From contig NZ_JAFAIX010000004.1 in NCBI RefSeq assembly GCF_019236475.1, forward strand, positions 742,312 through 806,311: a DNA stretch of 64,000 bases, written 5' to 3'. Position numbers and translations under genes: made by a program. Below, in pieces: positions 43,780-52,586 of this stretch (positions are counted from its first letter, which is position 1; each line of letters starts with the position of its first letter). Source of the stretch: Chitinophaga sp. GTDB lineage: Bacteria > Bacteroidota > Bacteroidia > Chitinophagales > Chitinophagaceae. The notes beneath the pieces were generated by a model. It saw only the letters and a program-made list of their open reading frames with translations. It was not told the origin of the DNA and made no database searches.

Positions 43780-44022
43780 TTACTCCTCGGGCTCTTCTTC
43801 ATCTAGCTCTTCATCTGTCGGGTTTTCTTCCGAATCCTCCTCTTCTAAGATGGGTTCATCTTCTCCAAAGACCTCGTCATCTGCCTCCTCTTCCTGGTCT
43901 TCACCATGTATAGATTCGTCAGACTCCTCTGTATTGCCCAATTTCTTCTTTTTAGGTGGATATTGCTTGCCACCAGGATTTTCATAATCCTGTAGTACCG
44001 CTTGTATTATTTCCTGCATCAT
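43780..44022 (-). CDS. Small highly acidic protein
   Basis: 80 residues. The first 35 are mixed (MMQEIIQAVLQDYENPGGKQ, PPKKKKLG), and the last 45 are almost entirely Glu, Asp, Ser and Pro, ending EELDEEEPEE. There is no signal peptide or known domain. The acidic tail is intrinsically disordered and could bind basic proteins or mimic DNA. That the frame is a real gene is supported by its clean ATG, codon-like composition and the terminator just beyond its stop. Low-complexity acidic frames can also arise by chance. Confidence 0.5.
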   Translation of the reverse strand: MMQEIIQAVLQDYENPGGKQYPPKKKKLGNTEESDESIHGEDQEEEADDEVFGEDEPILEEEDSEENPTDEELDEEEPEE

Positions 44023-44403
44023 AAAATGAGATTTTTTAGTGAAGAATTAATTGGAAAAAAGTGTCCAATTCATGCGCCAAATATGCCTTTCGAGCGCTGC
44101 GCTGTAATATTGCGATTGGTAGGATGTTTCTCCGGATGACAGCCCCAACACTGAGAGAAAGCGGTTTTGAAGATGACGCATTGCCTACACAAGTGATTAT
44201 AAAAGTAATCAGCATGGGGTTTCCTGTTCACCATGGGGCTGTTGAAAATAATGACCAGGATCATTGTTTTAAGTAGGTTTTTAGCAGTCAGATAGATGTG
44301 GTAACAGCTACGCTAGATAATTTGAAAAGGTATGAACAATTCGTATAATGATGGGTTTAGTACTTACACAATATGTATCGTTACTCCAAATAAAACTGTA
44401 CCC
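44023..44403. other. Gene-free stretch
   Basis: About 380 bases between divergent genes. It contains two overlapping frames of 64 and 71 codons on opposite strands (44061-44276) with no recognisable domain. It should include the promoter of the receiver gene at 44404. Nothing else is seen. Confidence 0.4.
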
Positions 44404-44829
44404 ATGACAAACCATATTGATATTCTCCTGGTGGATGATGACCAAGATGATTTATACATCATTTCAACCATGATTAGCGCCATGAATCCATCTTTTACTT
44501 TATTAGCCATGACAGATGGAAAGCATGCGATGGCATATCTAGCATCCTTGCCAGATAATGGACTCCCTCATCTGTTGATTGTCGATTTTAACATGCCTCA
44601 CATGTCAGGCGTAGAAATGCTCGGACACCTACTCCAATCTGAAAGATATAAGCAAATGGTCAGAGTGGTGCTGAGTACGTACGGAAGCCCTACAGATATT
44701 AAACGCTGCATCAATAGTGGTGCTGCTGGCTATTTCTGCAAAGGGGGTAGTCTGGCTGAAATCAAATCGGTCATCGATGATATATTATGCCTGTATGACA
44801 AAGTCCATTGCAACGCCATTCCTTTTTGA
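44404..44829 (+). CDS. Stand-alone response-regulator receiver protein
   Basis: 141 residues from ATG 44404; the upstream ATG at 44332 extends into non-conserved sequence. It is a single receiver domain: DILLVDDDQDDLY with the acidic pocket at residues 11-13, LLIVDFNMPHMSG with phospho-acceptor Asp61, VVLSTYG (Ser91/Thr92) and GYFCKGGSL (Lys113). The first helix contains the DDDxDD pattern common in Bacteroidota receivers paired with hybrid kinases. There is no output domain, so it probably acts by phosphotransfer or protein binding. No histidine kinase is encoded nearby. Confidence 0.88.
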   Translation: MTNHIDILLVDDDQDDLYIISTMISAMNPSFTLLAMTDGKHAMAYLASLPDNGLPHLLIVDFNMPHMSGVEMLGHLLQSERYKQMVRVVLSTYGSPTDIKRCINSGAAGYFCKGGSLAEIKSVIDDILCLYDKVHCNAIPF

Positions 44830-44852
44830 AATCTAATGAGATCAACAATAAC

Positions 44853-44890
44853 ACAAAAGCCTTCAAATCTGCGGATTTGAAGGCTTTTGT
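44853..44890. terminator. 17-bp perfect hairpin terminator
   Basis: ACAAAAGCCTTCAAATC (44853-44869) pairs perfectly with GATTTGAAGGCTTTTGT (44874-44890), loop TGCG. It lies between the convergent receiver and POT transporter genes. Confidence 0.9.
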
Positions 44891-44909
44891 TAGTTAAATG
44901 GAACCGTGT

Positions 44910-46550
44910 CTAGTTGACATGCTCTTTAAAAATCCTGTTTAGCCAGCGTAACATCAGGAATATCACGGCAGCGGCCCCACCCAATAGCAGGAAGTTTACC
45001 AGGAAATAATTCGCTTTATTATCGTAATTATCCCATAATGTAGCCAAAATACCGGAAAGTTTATTACCGATAGAAGTAGCGAGGAACCAGCCACCCATCA
45101 TCAACGAGGTAATACGCGGTGGACTCAGTTTGGATACCAGCGATAACCCCATTGGGCTCAGGAATAATTCCCCAACAGTAATAATCCCATAACAACCGAT
45201 CAACCACCATGGCGACGCCTTAATGGTACCGTTGCTGCACACATATACCGCGCCTACCATCATCAGCGTGGAGAGCGCGGATATCAGCAGGCCCCAGGCT
45301 ATCTTGGAAGGCGTAGAAGGCTCCCTATTGCGTTTACGCAGCAATGCAAAGAACAATACGATCAACGGTGTTAGCGTAATGACAAAGAAAGGATTGATGG
45401 ACTGAAACAGTTCTGTATTAAACAGGCTGATACTTTGTCCTTCTGCCGGCATTTTCTCTTGCGCCACATTCTTGAAATACACGGGTTTCGCCCAAACTTT
45501 GGCTGGTTTGCCCGCTGCATCCCGGATAATACGGAACTCCTCATCATAAGCAGTGGTAGAATCTTGTTTGTTGGTGACTGATTCTACTAGGAGCAGGCCC
45601 TGGGCAGGTTTCTCAATAACGGCAGGGATCTCTCTGTCGGTGTAGTATTGTGCCCAGGTAGTCAGTGCAGTACCATTCTGCTTAAATACCGCCCAGAATA
45701 CAATGGATACGGCAAATATAGAGAGCAATGCCGCCATCGGTTTACGATCTTTAGTATCCGCTTTTATCAAGAGGGATACAAAGAACATCAAGATAGGAAT
45801 ACATGCAAAAATGAAAGCATCTGTGGAATCAGATCCGAAAATATTACCAGGAATAAACCACGCACCGAGTCCTACTACAATGGCTGGCAAGAATACCACG
45901 GAAAAAATCCTGCTCAATGGCATATCGCCTTCCTGTACAGGTTTGCGTACATCCGCATGCTTGTAATGTTTCATGCCAATGACGAAAATAATAACCCCCA
46001 AGAACATACCTATACCAGCGGCAATGAAGGCCGCGCCCCAGCCAATGGAGTTGCGCAGGAACGCAGCAAAGAAGTTACAGATAAAAGCCCCGATATTAAT
46101 CCCCATGTAGAAGATATTATACCCGGTATCTTTACGACTACGATACTGAGGATCATTATAAACATTCCCCAATAAGGTGGAAATATTAGGTTTAAAGAAT
46201 CCATTACCAATACAGATCAGCGCTAGGGAGCTGTAAAAAACAGTCAGATTATGGACGGATAGACCTATATATCCTATCCCCATCAATATCCCGCCGATAA
46301 TAATGGATTTGCTGTAGCCCAGTTTACGGTCGGCTATCAGCCCACCAAGAAAAGGTGTCAGGTACACAAATGCGATAAAAGTCCCGAAGATATCCGCGGC
46401 AGTAGCCCTATCCATGCCCCAGCCACCTTTGGCGGTATCAGTCAGGTACAATTGAAAAATGCCGAGAATCAGATAAAAACCAAAGCGCTCCCACATTTCC
46501 GAAAGAAATAGGAATGGCAATGCTACTGGATGGTTACGCGTTTTTTTCAT
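44910..46550 (-). CDS. Proton-dependent oligopeptide transporter (POT/PTR2)
   Basis: A 546-residue inner-membrane transporter with about 14 helices. POT signatures are LFLSEMWERFGFYLILGIF (ExxERFxYY-like motif), GFIAFVYLTP-type GTFIAFVYLTPFLGGLIADR, GNGFFKPNISTLLGN and GYNIFYMGINIGAFICN. It imports di- and tripeptides with protons. A long insertion in the middle (about residues 285-385) contains charged, possibly periplasmic, sequence. It lies 1.7 kb past the protease-susCD operon on the other strand, so it may take up its products, but they are separate transcription units. Confidence 0.92.
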   Translation of the reverse strand: MKKTRNHPVALPFLFLSEMWERFGFYLILGIFQLYLTDTAKGGWGMDRATAADIFGTFIAFVYLTPFLGGLIADRKLGYSKSIIIGGILMGIGYIGLSVHNLTVFYSSLALICIGNGFFKPNISTLLGNVYNDPQYRSRKDTGYNIFYMGINIGAFICNFFAAFLRNSIGWGAAFIAAGIGMFLGVIIFVIGMKHYKHADVRKPVQEGDMPLSRIFSVVFLPAIVVGLGAWFIPGNIFGSDSTDAFIFACIPILMFFVSLLIKADTKDRKPMAALLSIFAVSIVFWAVFKQNGTALTTWAQYYTDREIPAVIEKPAQGLLLVESVTNKQDSTTAYDEEFRIIRDAAGKPAKVWAKPVYFKNVAQEKMPAEGQSISLFNTELFQSINPFFVITLTPLIVLFFALLRKRNREPSTPSKIAWGLLISALSTLMMVGAVYVCSNGTIKASPWWLIGCYGIITVGELFLSPMGLSLVSKLSPPRITSLMMGGWFLATSIGNKLSGILATLWDNYDNKANYFLVNFLLLGGAAAVIFLMLRWLNRIFKEHVN

Positions 46551-46684
46551 GTAAGTGAAATGCTCTAAGTACGTATATAGGTTATTGTCATACGGCTATA
46601 AGGGATGACCCAGCGCCGCCAAACCGCTAAAATAAGGCAAATTTCAATAGCTGCCGCAGGAAACATAAGGCAGATGGATGGTTT

Positions 46685-46698
46685 CGTGTCTCCCTAAA
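46685..46698. repeat. GGGAGACACG motif copy (inverted)
   Basis: CGTGTCTCCCTAAA lies about 75 bases upstream of the marR start. It is one of several copies of a motif also seen at 31569 and 51700. Confidence 0.4.
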
Positions 46699-46727
46699 AT
46701 TATTTATACAACTTCCTGAAATATTAT

Positions 46728-46746
46728 TATCTTAGTGGCTAAGATA
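46728..46746. promoter_or_regulatory. Perfect MarR operator dyad
   Basis: TATCTTAGTGGCTAAGATA is an 8-bp perfect inverted repeat around a 3-base centre. It lies 21 bases upstream of the marR start at 46768 and overlaps a TAnnTTag-type -7 element (TATCTTAG). Binding by the MarR protein would block transcription of marR and the rifampin phosphotransferase-like gene. Confidence 0.75.
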
Positions 46747-46767
46747 CTTATTAAACAAGATATAATA

Positions 46768-47223
46768 ATGGAAGATGATATTGTTCAACAGGTCCGAAGA
46801 ATGAGCCAGTTGTACGCATATACGAGTATCCAGATGCATGAAACGGTTGCCCGAAAGGCCGGCCTATCGGGGACTGACCACAAATACCTGGGCTTTCTCA
46901 TGCAAAAAGGCCAGATGACGGCCGGCGAACTAGCCAGTTTAACAGGACTGACCACCGGCGCCGTGACAGGGATGATCGACAGGTTTGAGAAAAAGAAGCT
47001 GGTAAAAAGAAAATTTTCGGAAGACGACAGACGAAAGGTCATCATTGAACCCAATACGAAAAATATAATGGCCCTCTTTGAGCCATTGTACAAGGAATTC
47101 CGCACCCAATCGGAAGCCTTACTGGCGGGGTTTTCCAAGAAGGAGATAAAGGTCCTGGAATCCTATTTCGCGAAAGCCATTGAAATCATGCAATCCACCA
47201 CAAAGAAACTAGAACAACCATGA
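46768..47223 (+). CDS. MarR-family transcriptional regulator
   Basis: 151 residues from the ATG at 46768; a GTG 33 bases upstream lies inside the dyad and is not used. It has the winged helix: HKYLGFLMQKGQMTAGELASL, TGAVTGMIDRFEKKKLVKRK (recognition helix) and DDRRKVIIEPNTKN (wing). The long helical ends dimerise. MarR repressors typically respond to aromatic or antibiotic ligands. The stop overlaps the next gene's start by 4 bases, so this is a repressor-resistance enzyme operon, probably autoregulated through the dyad. Confidence 0.92.
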   Translation: MEDDIVQQVRRMSQLYAYTSIQMHETVARKAGLSGTDHKYLGFLMQKGQMTAGELASLTGLTTGAVTGMIDRFEKKKLVKRKFSEDDRRKVIIEPNTKNIMALFEPLYKEFRTQSEALLAGFSKKEIKVLESYFAKAIEIMQSTTKKLEQP

Positions 47224-49799
47224 GTACCTATATACTTGGATTACACGAAATTGACCATACAATGGTGGCATTGGTCGGCGGTAAAGCTGCTGGCCTCGGC
47301 GCACTCACGCACATAGCAGGGGTACAGGTGCCAACTGGTTTTTGTATCACCACCACCGCCTATGAGGAAATGGTGGGGCAAAATAAAACCCTGGATAAAT
47401 GGCTAACACAGTTGGCCGAGCTGCAACCCGATAACCGAAAGGAAATTGCCGCTGTATGCACGCAAATTCGGACGATCATTGAAGGTATAACAATCCCTGA
47501 GCACTTGTCTACAGCCATCCTAACAAGGCTGGAAGCACACCAGGCTTATGCCATCCGCTCCAGCGCTACTGCGGAAGATCTGCCTACCGCCTCTTTTGCT
47601 GGCCAACAAGATACCTATCTGAATATTACCGGCAATGCCGCTATCCTGCAACATATCCGTAAATGTTGGGCTTCTCTGTATACAGATAGGGCGGTTATAT
47701 ACCGCTTACAAAATGGATTTGATCATAGGAAAGCCAGTCTGGCAGTGATTATTCAGCAAATGATCTTCCCCACCGTATCCGGTATTTTATTTACTGCCGA
47801 CCCGGTTACGGCTAACCGCAAAGTGCTCTCCATAGACGCGAGCTTTGGACTGGGAGAAGCATTGGTATCTGGTTTGGTGAATGCTGATAACTTTAAAGTA
47901 CGAGAGAATCGTATCATAGACCGCAACATCTCCACGAAAAAACTGGCTGTGGTGCCGCTTGCCTCTGGGGGTACGATCACCCAAGAGCTGCCACCAGCAA
48001 AGCAAATCCTGCCATCTCTAACGGATACGGATATACTGAAATTAGACCAACTGGGAAGGGAAATAGAGGCTTATTTTGGCGTTCCGCAAGACATAGAATG
48101 GTGCCTGGCCGATCATCAATTTTATATCTTACAGAGTCGGCCTATCACCACGTTATTCCCGTTGCCAGCGGTTCAGGACGAAGAAAAGCACTATTATATT
48201 TCCGTTGGCCACAACCAAATGATGACGGATGCGATGAAACCATTGGGCTTATCGTTTTTCCTCACCACCACCAGGGCTTCCATGTATAAGGCTGGAGGTA
48301 GGCTGTTCGTGGATGTGGCGCAACAACTGGCTACTCCTGCTGGTAGAGATATGTTGATCAATGCCTTCGGTAAATCGGATTTGCTCATAAAAAATGCCCT
48401 GCTGGCGCTGATTGCGCGCGAGAATTTTCCCGCTGCTGCTACGGATTCGCCTATTAATAAAAATACTCCACCAAGTTATTCGCAGATTAAAAATGATCCC
48501 GCTATTGTGACGGAGCTGATTGCCAATACTCAATCTTCCTTTGAAATATTAAAAGAAAATATCCAAGCTAGATCCGGGGCGGAAATATTTGATTTTATTC
48601 GGAAAGACTTGTCGCACTTTAGGGAAGAACTATTGAGTGCAGATAGCCTCGTATTGATTATGGCGGCGATGGACGCTTCTGTATGGATCAATGAAAAAAT
48701 GGAAGAGTGGCTAGGGGAGAAAGGTGTGGCAGACACGGTTTCACTGTCTACTCCTAATAATATCACGGCAGAAATGGGCCTGGCGCTATTGGACGTGGCA
48801 GATATTATTCGCCCTTACCCAGCAATAGTGCACTTTTTGCATCAGGCGAAAGAGGATACCTTCATGGAGGAACTGCCTACATTCAATGGGGGAGAGGAAG
48901 TTCGGGGTGCTATCCAAGCTTATCTTGATAAATATGGCATGCGCTGCGTGGGGGAAATTGATGTCACAAAAACTCGTTGGAGTGAAAAACCTACGATACT
49001 GCTGCCCATGCTGCTCAGTAATATCAAAAACTTCGCACCCAACGCGAGCACTCAAAAATTTGAAGCAGGCCAACAGGCAGCCTTCAGCAAGAAAGCAGAA
49101 ATACTGCAACGGTTAAAACTATTGCCTGATGGGGAACAGAAAGCAACAGAAACGGAATATATGATCGATCTGGTCCGAAACTTTATCGGCTACAGAGAGT
49201 ATCCCAAATATGCTTTGATGAGCCGTTATTACTTATATAAACAGGCCATCATGAAAGAAGCGGAACTGTTGGTAACAGCAGGTGTGATAGGGGTTAAGGA
49301 AGATGTCTATTATCTTACTTTCGAGGAGTTACAAGAAGTAGTGCGTACTCAACAACTGGATCTACAACTAATAGAAGCACGCAAAGAGGAGTTCAAACAA
49401 TTTGAAAAACTCACGCCACCAAGGGTTATGACCGGGGAAGGTGAAATCATCACAGGTACTTACAAAAAGGATCATCTGCCTGCCGGTGCGGTACCCGGAT
49501 TACCAGTATCCTCCGGTGTGATGGAAGGTAGGGCGCGCGTCATCCTGAACATGGAGGAGGCGGATCTCGAAGAAGGGGATATCCTGGTAACCACTTACAC
49601 TGATCCCAGTTGGACGCCTGTATTTGTGTCTGTAAAAGGCCTCGTTACAGAAGTAGGGGGACTAATGACCCATGGCGCGGTGATTGCACGGGAATATGGC
49701 CTACCAGCGGTAGTAGGCGTGGAAAATGCGACAAAGTTGATAAAAGATGGAGATATCATTCGGGTGAATGGAACCGATGGATACGTAGAGATACTTTAA
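47220..49799 (+). CDS. rph: Rifampin phosphotransferase-like enzyme (PEP synthase family)
   Basis: 859 residues, near the roughly 865 of characterised Rph proteins. The order is N-terminal ATP-grasp domain (MVALVGGKAAGLGALTHIAG, AYAIRSSATAEDLPTASFAG), a large alpha-helical middle domain, and a C-terminal swivelling His domain (EVGGLMTHGAVIAREYGLPA) with catalytic His818. The ending VVGVENATKLIKDGDIIRV closely matches Rph. Rph transfers the ATP beta-phosphate to the C21 hydroxyl of rifamycins. It is distinct from PEP synthase because the PEP-binding TIM barrel is absent. Translation is coupled to marR. Resistance of this strain is inferred. Confidence 0.88.
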   Translation: MSTYILGLHEIDHTMVALVGGKAAGLGALTHIAGVQVPTGFCITTTAYEEMVGQNKTLDKWLTQLAELQPDNRKEIAAVCTQIRTIIEGITIPEHLSTAILTRLEAHQAYAIRSSATAEDLPTASFAGQQDTYLNITGNAAILQHIRKCWASLYTDRAVIYRLQNGFDHRKASLAVIIQQMIFPTVSGILFTADPVTANRKVLSIDASFGLGEALVSGLVNADNFKVRENRIIDRNISTKKLAVVPLASGGTITQELPPAKQILPSLTDTDILKLDQLGREIEAYFGVPQDIEWCLADHQFYILQSRPITTLFPLPAVQDEEKHYYISVGHNQMMTDAMKPLGLSFFLTTTRASMYKAGGRLFVDVAQQLATPAGRDMLINAFGKSDLLIKNALLALIARENFPAAATDSPINKNTPPSYSQIKNDPAIVTELIANTQSSFEILKENIQARSGAEIFDFIRKDLSHFREELLSADSLVLIMAAMDASVWINEKMEEWLGEKGVADTVSLSTPNNITAEMGLALLDVADIIRPYPAIVHFLHQAKEDTFMEELPTFNGGEEVRGAIQAYLDKYGMRCVGEIDVTKTRWSEKPTILLPMLLSNIKNFAPNASTQKFEAGQQAAFSKKAEILQRLKLLPDGEQKATETEYMIDLVRNFIGYREYPKYALMSRYYLYKQAIMKEAELLVTAGVIGVKEDVYYLTFEELQEVVRTQQLDLQLIEARKEEFKQFEKLTPPRVMTGEGEIITGTYKKDHLPAGAVPGLPVSSGVMEGRARVILNMEEADLEEGDILVTTYTDPSWTPVFVSVKGLVTEVGGLMTHGAVIAREYGLPAVVGVENATKLIKDGDIIRVNGTDGYVEIL

Positions 49800-49800
49800 T

Positions 49801-50490
49801 TTACTTAAAGGCGTATCGCAACCAGATCACCTCATCGGCCAACGTCTGGCAGGATATCAATTGCAGATGCCTGCCAGGCGCACCTGACAAGTACCCCGGA
49901 ACATCAAAAACGCTCGTACCTCCTGTAGTACCATCTACTACTGGCGCAATGAGCAGACTCAATTCATCAATAAGGCCCGCCTTCAACATTCCGCCATTGA
50001 TAGTACCACCACCTTCCAGCAGGACTGTTTTGATGGGGAAATGTTTTTCCAGTGCTTTGAGTGCCAGGGATAAATCCAATTCGTCTTCTCCAGCAAAAAT
50101 ATAAGAGACCTTTCTTTTTTGAAGATATAACAGGTAACCATCACTGACAGACTCGGTCAGTATTTCAATGATATGATCGCCGCTGATGTCATTGGATTTC
50201 CAGCCCAATTTTCCCATGGAATCCGCAGCGATGGCAAAGGAAGTGGCTTTGGGGTCACCGATAAACGCTTTTCTATCTACTTTTTTACCAGTAGTGGATT
50301 CCAGAACGGGTATCTCTGCATTGGCAAACTCACTCATGGTTACACGTCCGCAGAACCAGGCCTCCGCCTTAAAAGAAGCATGACCCTCTTCATACAAGGC
50401 CGAAAAAGATTGATTATACAAGGCTTCTCCCCAGTCGCTCAACTTAATCTTACCATCTACAGATGCAAGCATATGACAAATCACTTTCAT
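49801..50490 (-). CDS. RibD C-terminal/dihydrofolate reductase-like protein
   Basis: 229 residues from the ATG at 50490 (MKVICHMLASVDGKI); an upstream ATG at 50520 is possible. It matches the RibD C-terminal domain: MLASVDGKIKLSDWGEALY, AWFCGRVTMSEF, the NADPH-binding VLLEGGGTINGGMLKAGLID and DELSLLIAPVVDG. Such proteins are NAD(P)H-dependent reductases, some acting on riboflavin precursors or other aldehydes/ketones. This stand-alone copy lacks a RibD deaminase domain, and its substrate is unknown. Its stop lies 1 base after the stop of the convergent rph. Confidence 0.87.
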   Translation of the reverse strand: MKVICHMLASVDGKIKLSDWGEALYNQSFSALYEEGHASFKAEAWFCGRVTMSEFANAEIPVLESTTGKKVDRKAFIGDPKATSFAIAADSMGKLGWKSNDISGDHIIEILTESVSDGYLLYLQKRKVSYIFAGEDELDLSLALKALEKHFPIKTVLLEGGGTINGGMLKAGLIDELSLLIAPVVDGTTGGTSVFDVPGYLSGAPGRHLQLISCQTLADEVIWLRYAFK

Positions 50491-50590
50491 AGTAATATCC
50501 GGTTTATCTCTATTATACAAGCGAACGGCCAGTTTGTTCTGAAGACTATTCCCACGACCCTACGAAAATGAATGCTAGAAACTGCTTTGT

Positions 50591-51631
50591 TTATTTTGAG
50601 GGCTTACAATCAGCTATGAACGCTGTAACTCTAGCGCCTATACGATCTCTTATCCATTGTAACTTAGTAGCATCTAGCTCATGCAGGATTTGATCATTGC
50701 TGTCATTAAAATCGGTGAGGATGTCTTCCAAGAATTCTTGTTGGATGTCTTGTAGTCTTTTTTCATTGGAGAAATCTAATCGACCAATCTTGGATAAGGC
50801 GCTGTCCAGGCGGTTCTTCGTGATATAGTGGGCCATTGCCTCCACCAGGAAGGAAAGCTCTTCTGCACGCGAACTCACTGCTGGTATGTAAGACCACTTC
50901 TCCGCTTCATGGAACTTCTTCTCTTCGTCGAATTCAGGATTTTTGAGTTTGATCACTGGGCGTGTAGTCAAGGTAGTTAAACTACTATGGCTTAAAGGCT
51001 TGATGACGATGCCTTCCATCAAGTTAGGACTCAGTTCTGGCAATTGCAATTGGGCAGGAACCCTGGAATCGATCCTGGTATTGAAATTTAAGGCCTCATT
51101 CCATTTCCCAGAGAAGAGTATTTTGGCATAAAAGATATCGAAGCGTTCAAAATAACCTACAGCGATGTCATAGTCGAGGTACCGTTTGGAGCCTTCTTCC
51201 GTGGTTTCAATGGCGATGTCAAATGCACAAAATTGTATTGTTGGACTGTAATATACCCCTGTTTGAATAGCCTGCACTTGCGTATCCGGCGCCACGGCTG
51301 GATGAGGATATTTACCGCCAAATAGCTCTCCGTAAATGATATATCTATGTGCTGGAATATCCTGCTGCAACGCCTCAAAGAGGTGAATAATGCGCTCTTC
51401 CATGGCGGCAGCTACCACCTGGAAACCGAAGAAATCATCACTCCATTTCAGGTAATCCTTTCGCTTGGCATATCTCAATTGCCGTTGCTCGTATACAAAA
51501 CTGAAATTAGCGCCATGTATTTTCTCTGTCACTACCCATTTTAATTTGTTGAGGTCATGCTGTTCTTTTTCTGAGAGATGAAGGCCTTTCAGATTTTTAG
51601 GCATTTTTTCATATTCGGTATTCTTGTCCAT
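50591..51631 (-). CDS. Rnl2-type RNA ligase
   Basis: 346 residues. Nucleotidyltransferase motifs appear in order. Motif I is VTEKIHGANFSFVYE (Lys in EKIHG, the AMP-accepting lysine). IIYGELFGGKYP is motif III-like, MEGIVIKPLSHSS is motif IV, and RPVIKLKNPEFDEE is motif V with two lysines. A C-terminal helical domain of about 100 residues follows. This layout matches T4 Rnl2/REL-type RNA ligases, which seal nicks in RNA duplexes with ATP. Bacterial Rnl2 proteins are not widespread. No RtcB or tRNA-repair partner is encoded nearby. There is no signal peptide, and it is transcribed alone. Confidence 0.85.
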   Translation of the reverse strand: MDKNTEYEKMPKNLKGLHLSEKEQHDLNKLKWVVTEKIHGANFSFVYEQRQLRYAKRKDYLKWSDDFFGFQVVAAAMEERIIHLFEALQQDIPAHRYIIYGELFGGKYPHPAVAPDTQVQAIQTGVYYSPTIQFCAFDIAIETTEEGSKRYLDYDIAVGYFERFDIFYAKILFSGKWNEALNFNTRIDSRVPAQLQLPELSPNLMEGIVIKPLSHSSLTTLTTRPVIKLKNPEFDEEKKFHEAEKWSYIPAVSSRAEELSFLVEAMAHYITKNRLDSALSKIGRLDFSNEKRLQDIQQEFLEDILTDFNDSNDQILHELDATKLQWIRDRIGARVTAFIADCKPSK

Positions 51632-51699
51632 ACTACGCGCCGGGAGGATTAATTCAAATGCTGTATTCCGGGCAAATTACCAATAATTTACAGACTATC

Positions 51700-51716
51700 G
51701 GGAGACACGTGTCCTC
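51700..51716. repeat. GGGAGACACGTGTC near-palindrome
   Basis: GGGAGACACGTGTCCTC is nearly a palindrome of GGGAGACACGTGTCTCCC. It lies between the RNA ligase and arsR genes. The half-motif recurs at 31569 and 46685. Confidence 0.4.
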
Positions 51717-51734
51717 CACCCGGAAAAAGAAAAA

Positions 51735-51783
51735 TTTGCGTAGTTAAATGGCTACATGTATATTTGTAGTCAAATAGCTACAT
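51735..51783 (+). promoter_or_regulatory. arsR promoter with two operator copies
   Basis: TTTG at 51735-51738 and TATATTTG at 51759-51766 fit the Bacteroidota -33/-7 consensus with 20 bases between them. A 17-base direct repeat, TAGTTAAATGGCTACAT (51741-51757) and TAGTCAAATAGCTACAT (51767-51783), has two mismatches and 26-base spacing. Each copy with its preceding G forms a GTAG-N8-CTAC dyad. One dyad lies in the promoter spacer and the other just after the -7 box. This is classic repressor placement. Confidence 0.8.
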
Positions 51784-51784
51784 A

Positions 51785-52108
51785 ATGAATTTAAGAAGAG
51801 ATGTGTTCCAGGCGATAGCGGACCCCACCAGAAGGGCTATATTACTGTTGGTGGCCACACAAGCCATGACAGCCGGGGCCATCGCCGCTAATTTTGATAC
51901 GGCCAGGCCTACCGTTTCTAAGCACCTGGCGATACTCACGGAATGCGAGTTACTCCAGCAGGAACAAAGTGGTAGAGAAATTTATTATCATATAAATGCT
52001 AAAAAAATGAAAGAGGTGGCAGACTTTATCGAACCATTCCGCCAAATGTGGGATGACCGCTTTAATAAGCTGGAGGCTATCATGAAAAACTATAAACCTA
52101 AAAAGTAA
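51785..52108 (+). CDS. ArsR-family autorepressor
   Basis: 107 residues. It has the winged helix: [44 protein letters not shown] (recognition helix) and [20 protein letters not shown] (wing). It ends in a helical tail with [18 protein letters not shown]. There are no metal-binding Cys clusters, so it belongs to the SdpR-like group paired with SRPBCC genes rather than to metal sensors. The two GTAG-N8-CTAC dyads sit directly upstream. It is 3 bases before the SRPBCC gene and forms an operon with it and the YdeI-like gene. Confidence 0.93.
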   Translation: MNLRRDVFQAIADPTRRAILLLVATQAMTAGAIAANFDTARPTVSKHLAILTECELLQQEQSGREIYYHINAKKMKEVADFIEPFRQMWDDRFNKLEAIMKNYKPKK

Positions 52109-52111
52109 ACC

Positions 52112-52585
52112 ATGGAAAACCGTACGAAAATCAACGCAGAAACTGGTAAGCAGGATTTGTATATCACCAGGGAATTTGAACTGCCGGTAGAATTGCTATT
52201 TAAAGCCCATGAAGACCCTGAAATCATTGAACAGTGGATGGGGACCCATGTATTAAAACTGGACAGTAAAAAGCATGGTAGCTGGCAATACCAGACAAAA
52301 GACCCAGAAGGGAAAGTGCTGTTTCAGGCAAATGGTGTGATCCATGAATGGATACCGGATGAGAGAATCACCCGAACTTTCGAAATGGAAGGCATGCCAT
52401 TCGGTGTAACCCTGGAACTGCTGACTTTCGAAAAACTAACGGAAGATACTAGCAGACTGAATATCCACGTAATTTATGAATCCGGCGATAAAAGAGACCA
52501 GAACCTGAGAATGGGAATGGTACAGGGCATTAATATGGCGCACAATCAATTGCAGTCCGTTGCAGGTAAACTAAAAATAAAGTAG
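52112..52585 (+). CDS. SRPBCC (AHSA1) domain protein
   Basis: 157 residues with the AHSA1/START-like fold: DLYITREFELPVELLFKAHE, DPEIIEQWMGTHVLKLDSKK, GSWQYQTKDPEGK, VIHEWIPDERITRTFEMEGM and a C-terminal long helix (GMVQGINMAHNQLQSVAGKL). Members bind hydrophobic ligands or act as chaperone-activator-like proteins. ArsR-SRPBCC pairs are common in Bacteroidota. The gene lies between arsR and the YdeI-like gene with gaps of 3 bases and 1 base, so all three are co-expressed under ArsR. Its ligand is unknown. Confidence 0.9.
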   Translation: MENRTKINAETGKQDLYITREFELPVELLFKAHEDPEIIEQWMGTHVLKLDSKKHGSWQYQTKDPEGKVLFQANGVIHEWIPDERITRTFEMEGMPFGVTLELLTFEKLTEDTSRLNIHVIYESGDKRDQNLRMGMVQGINMAHNQLQSVAGKLKIK

Positions 52586-52586
52586 C

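Noticed and set aside
44061..44276. Overlapping opposite-strand frames as a gene
   Set aside because: No domain, no start context, and both strands are open; probably chance.
47220..49799. Classic phosphoenolpyruvate synthase
   Set aside because: The PEP-binding TIM barrel domain is missing; the ATP-grasp, helical and C-terminal His order and the ending match rifampin phosphotransferase.
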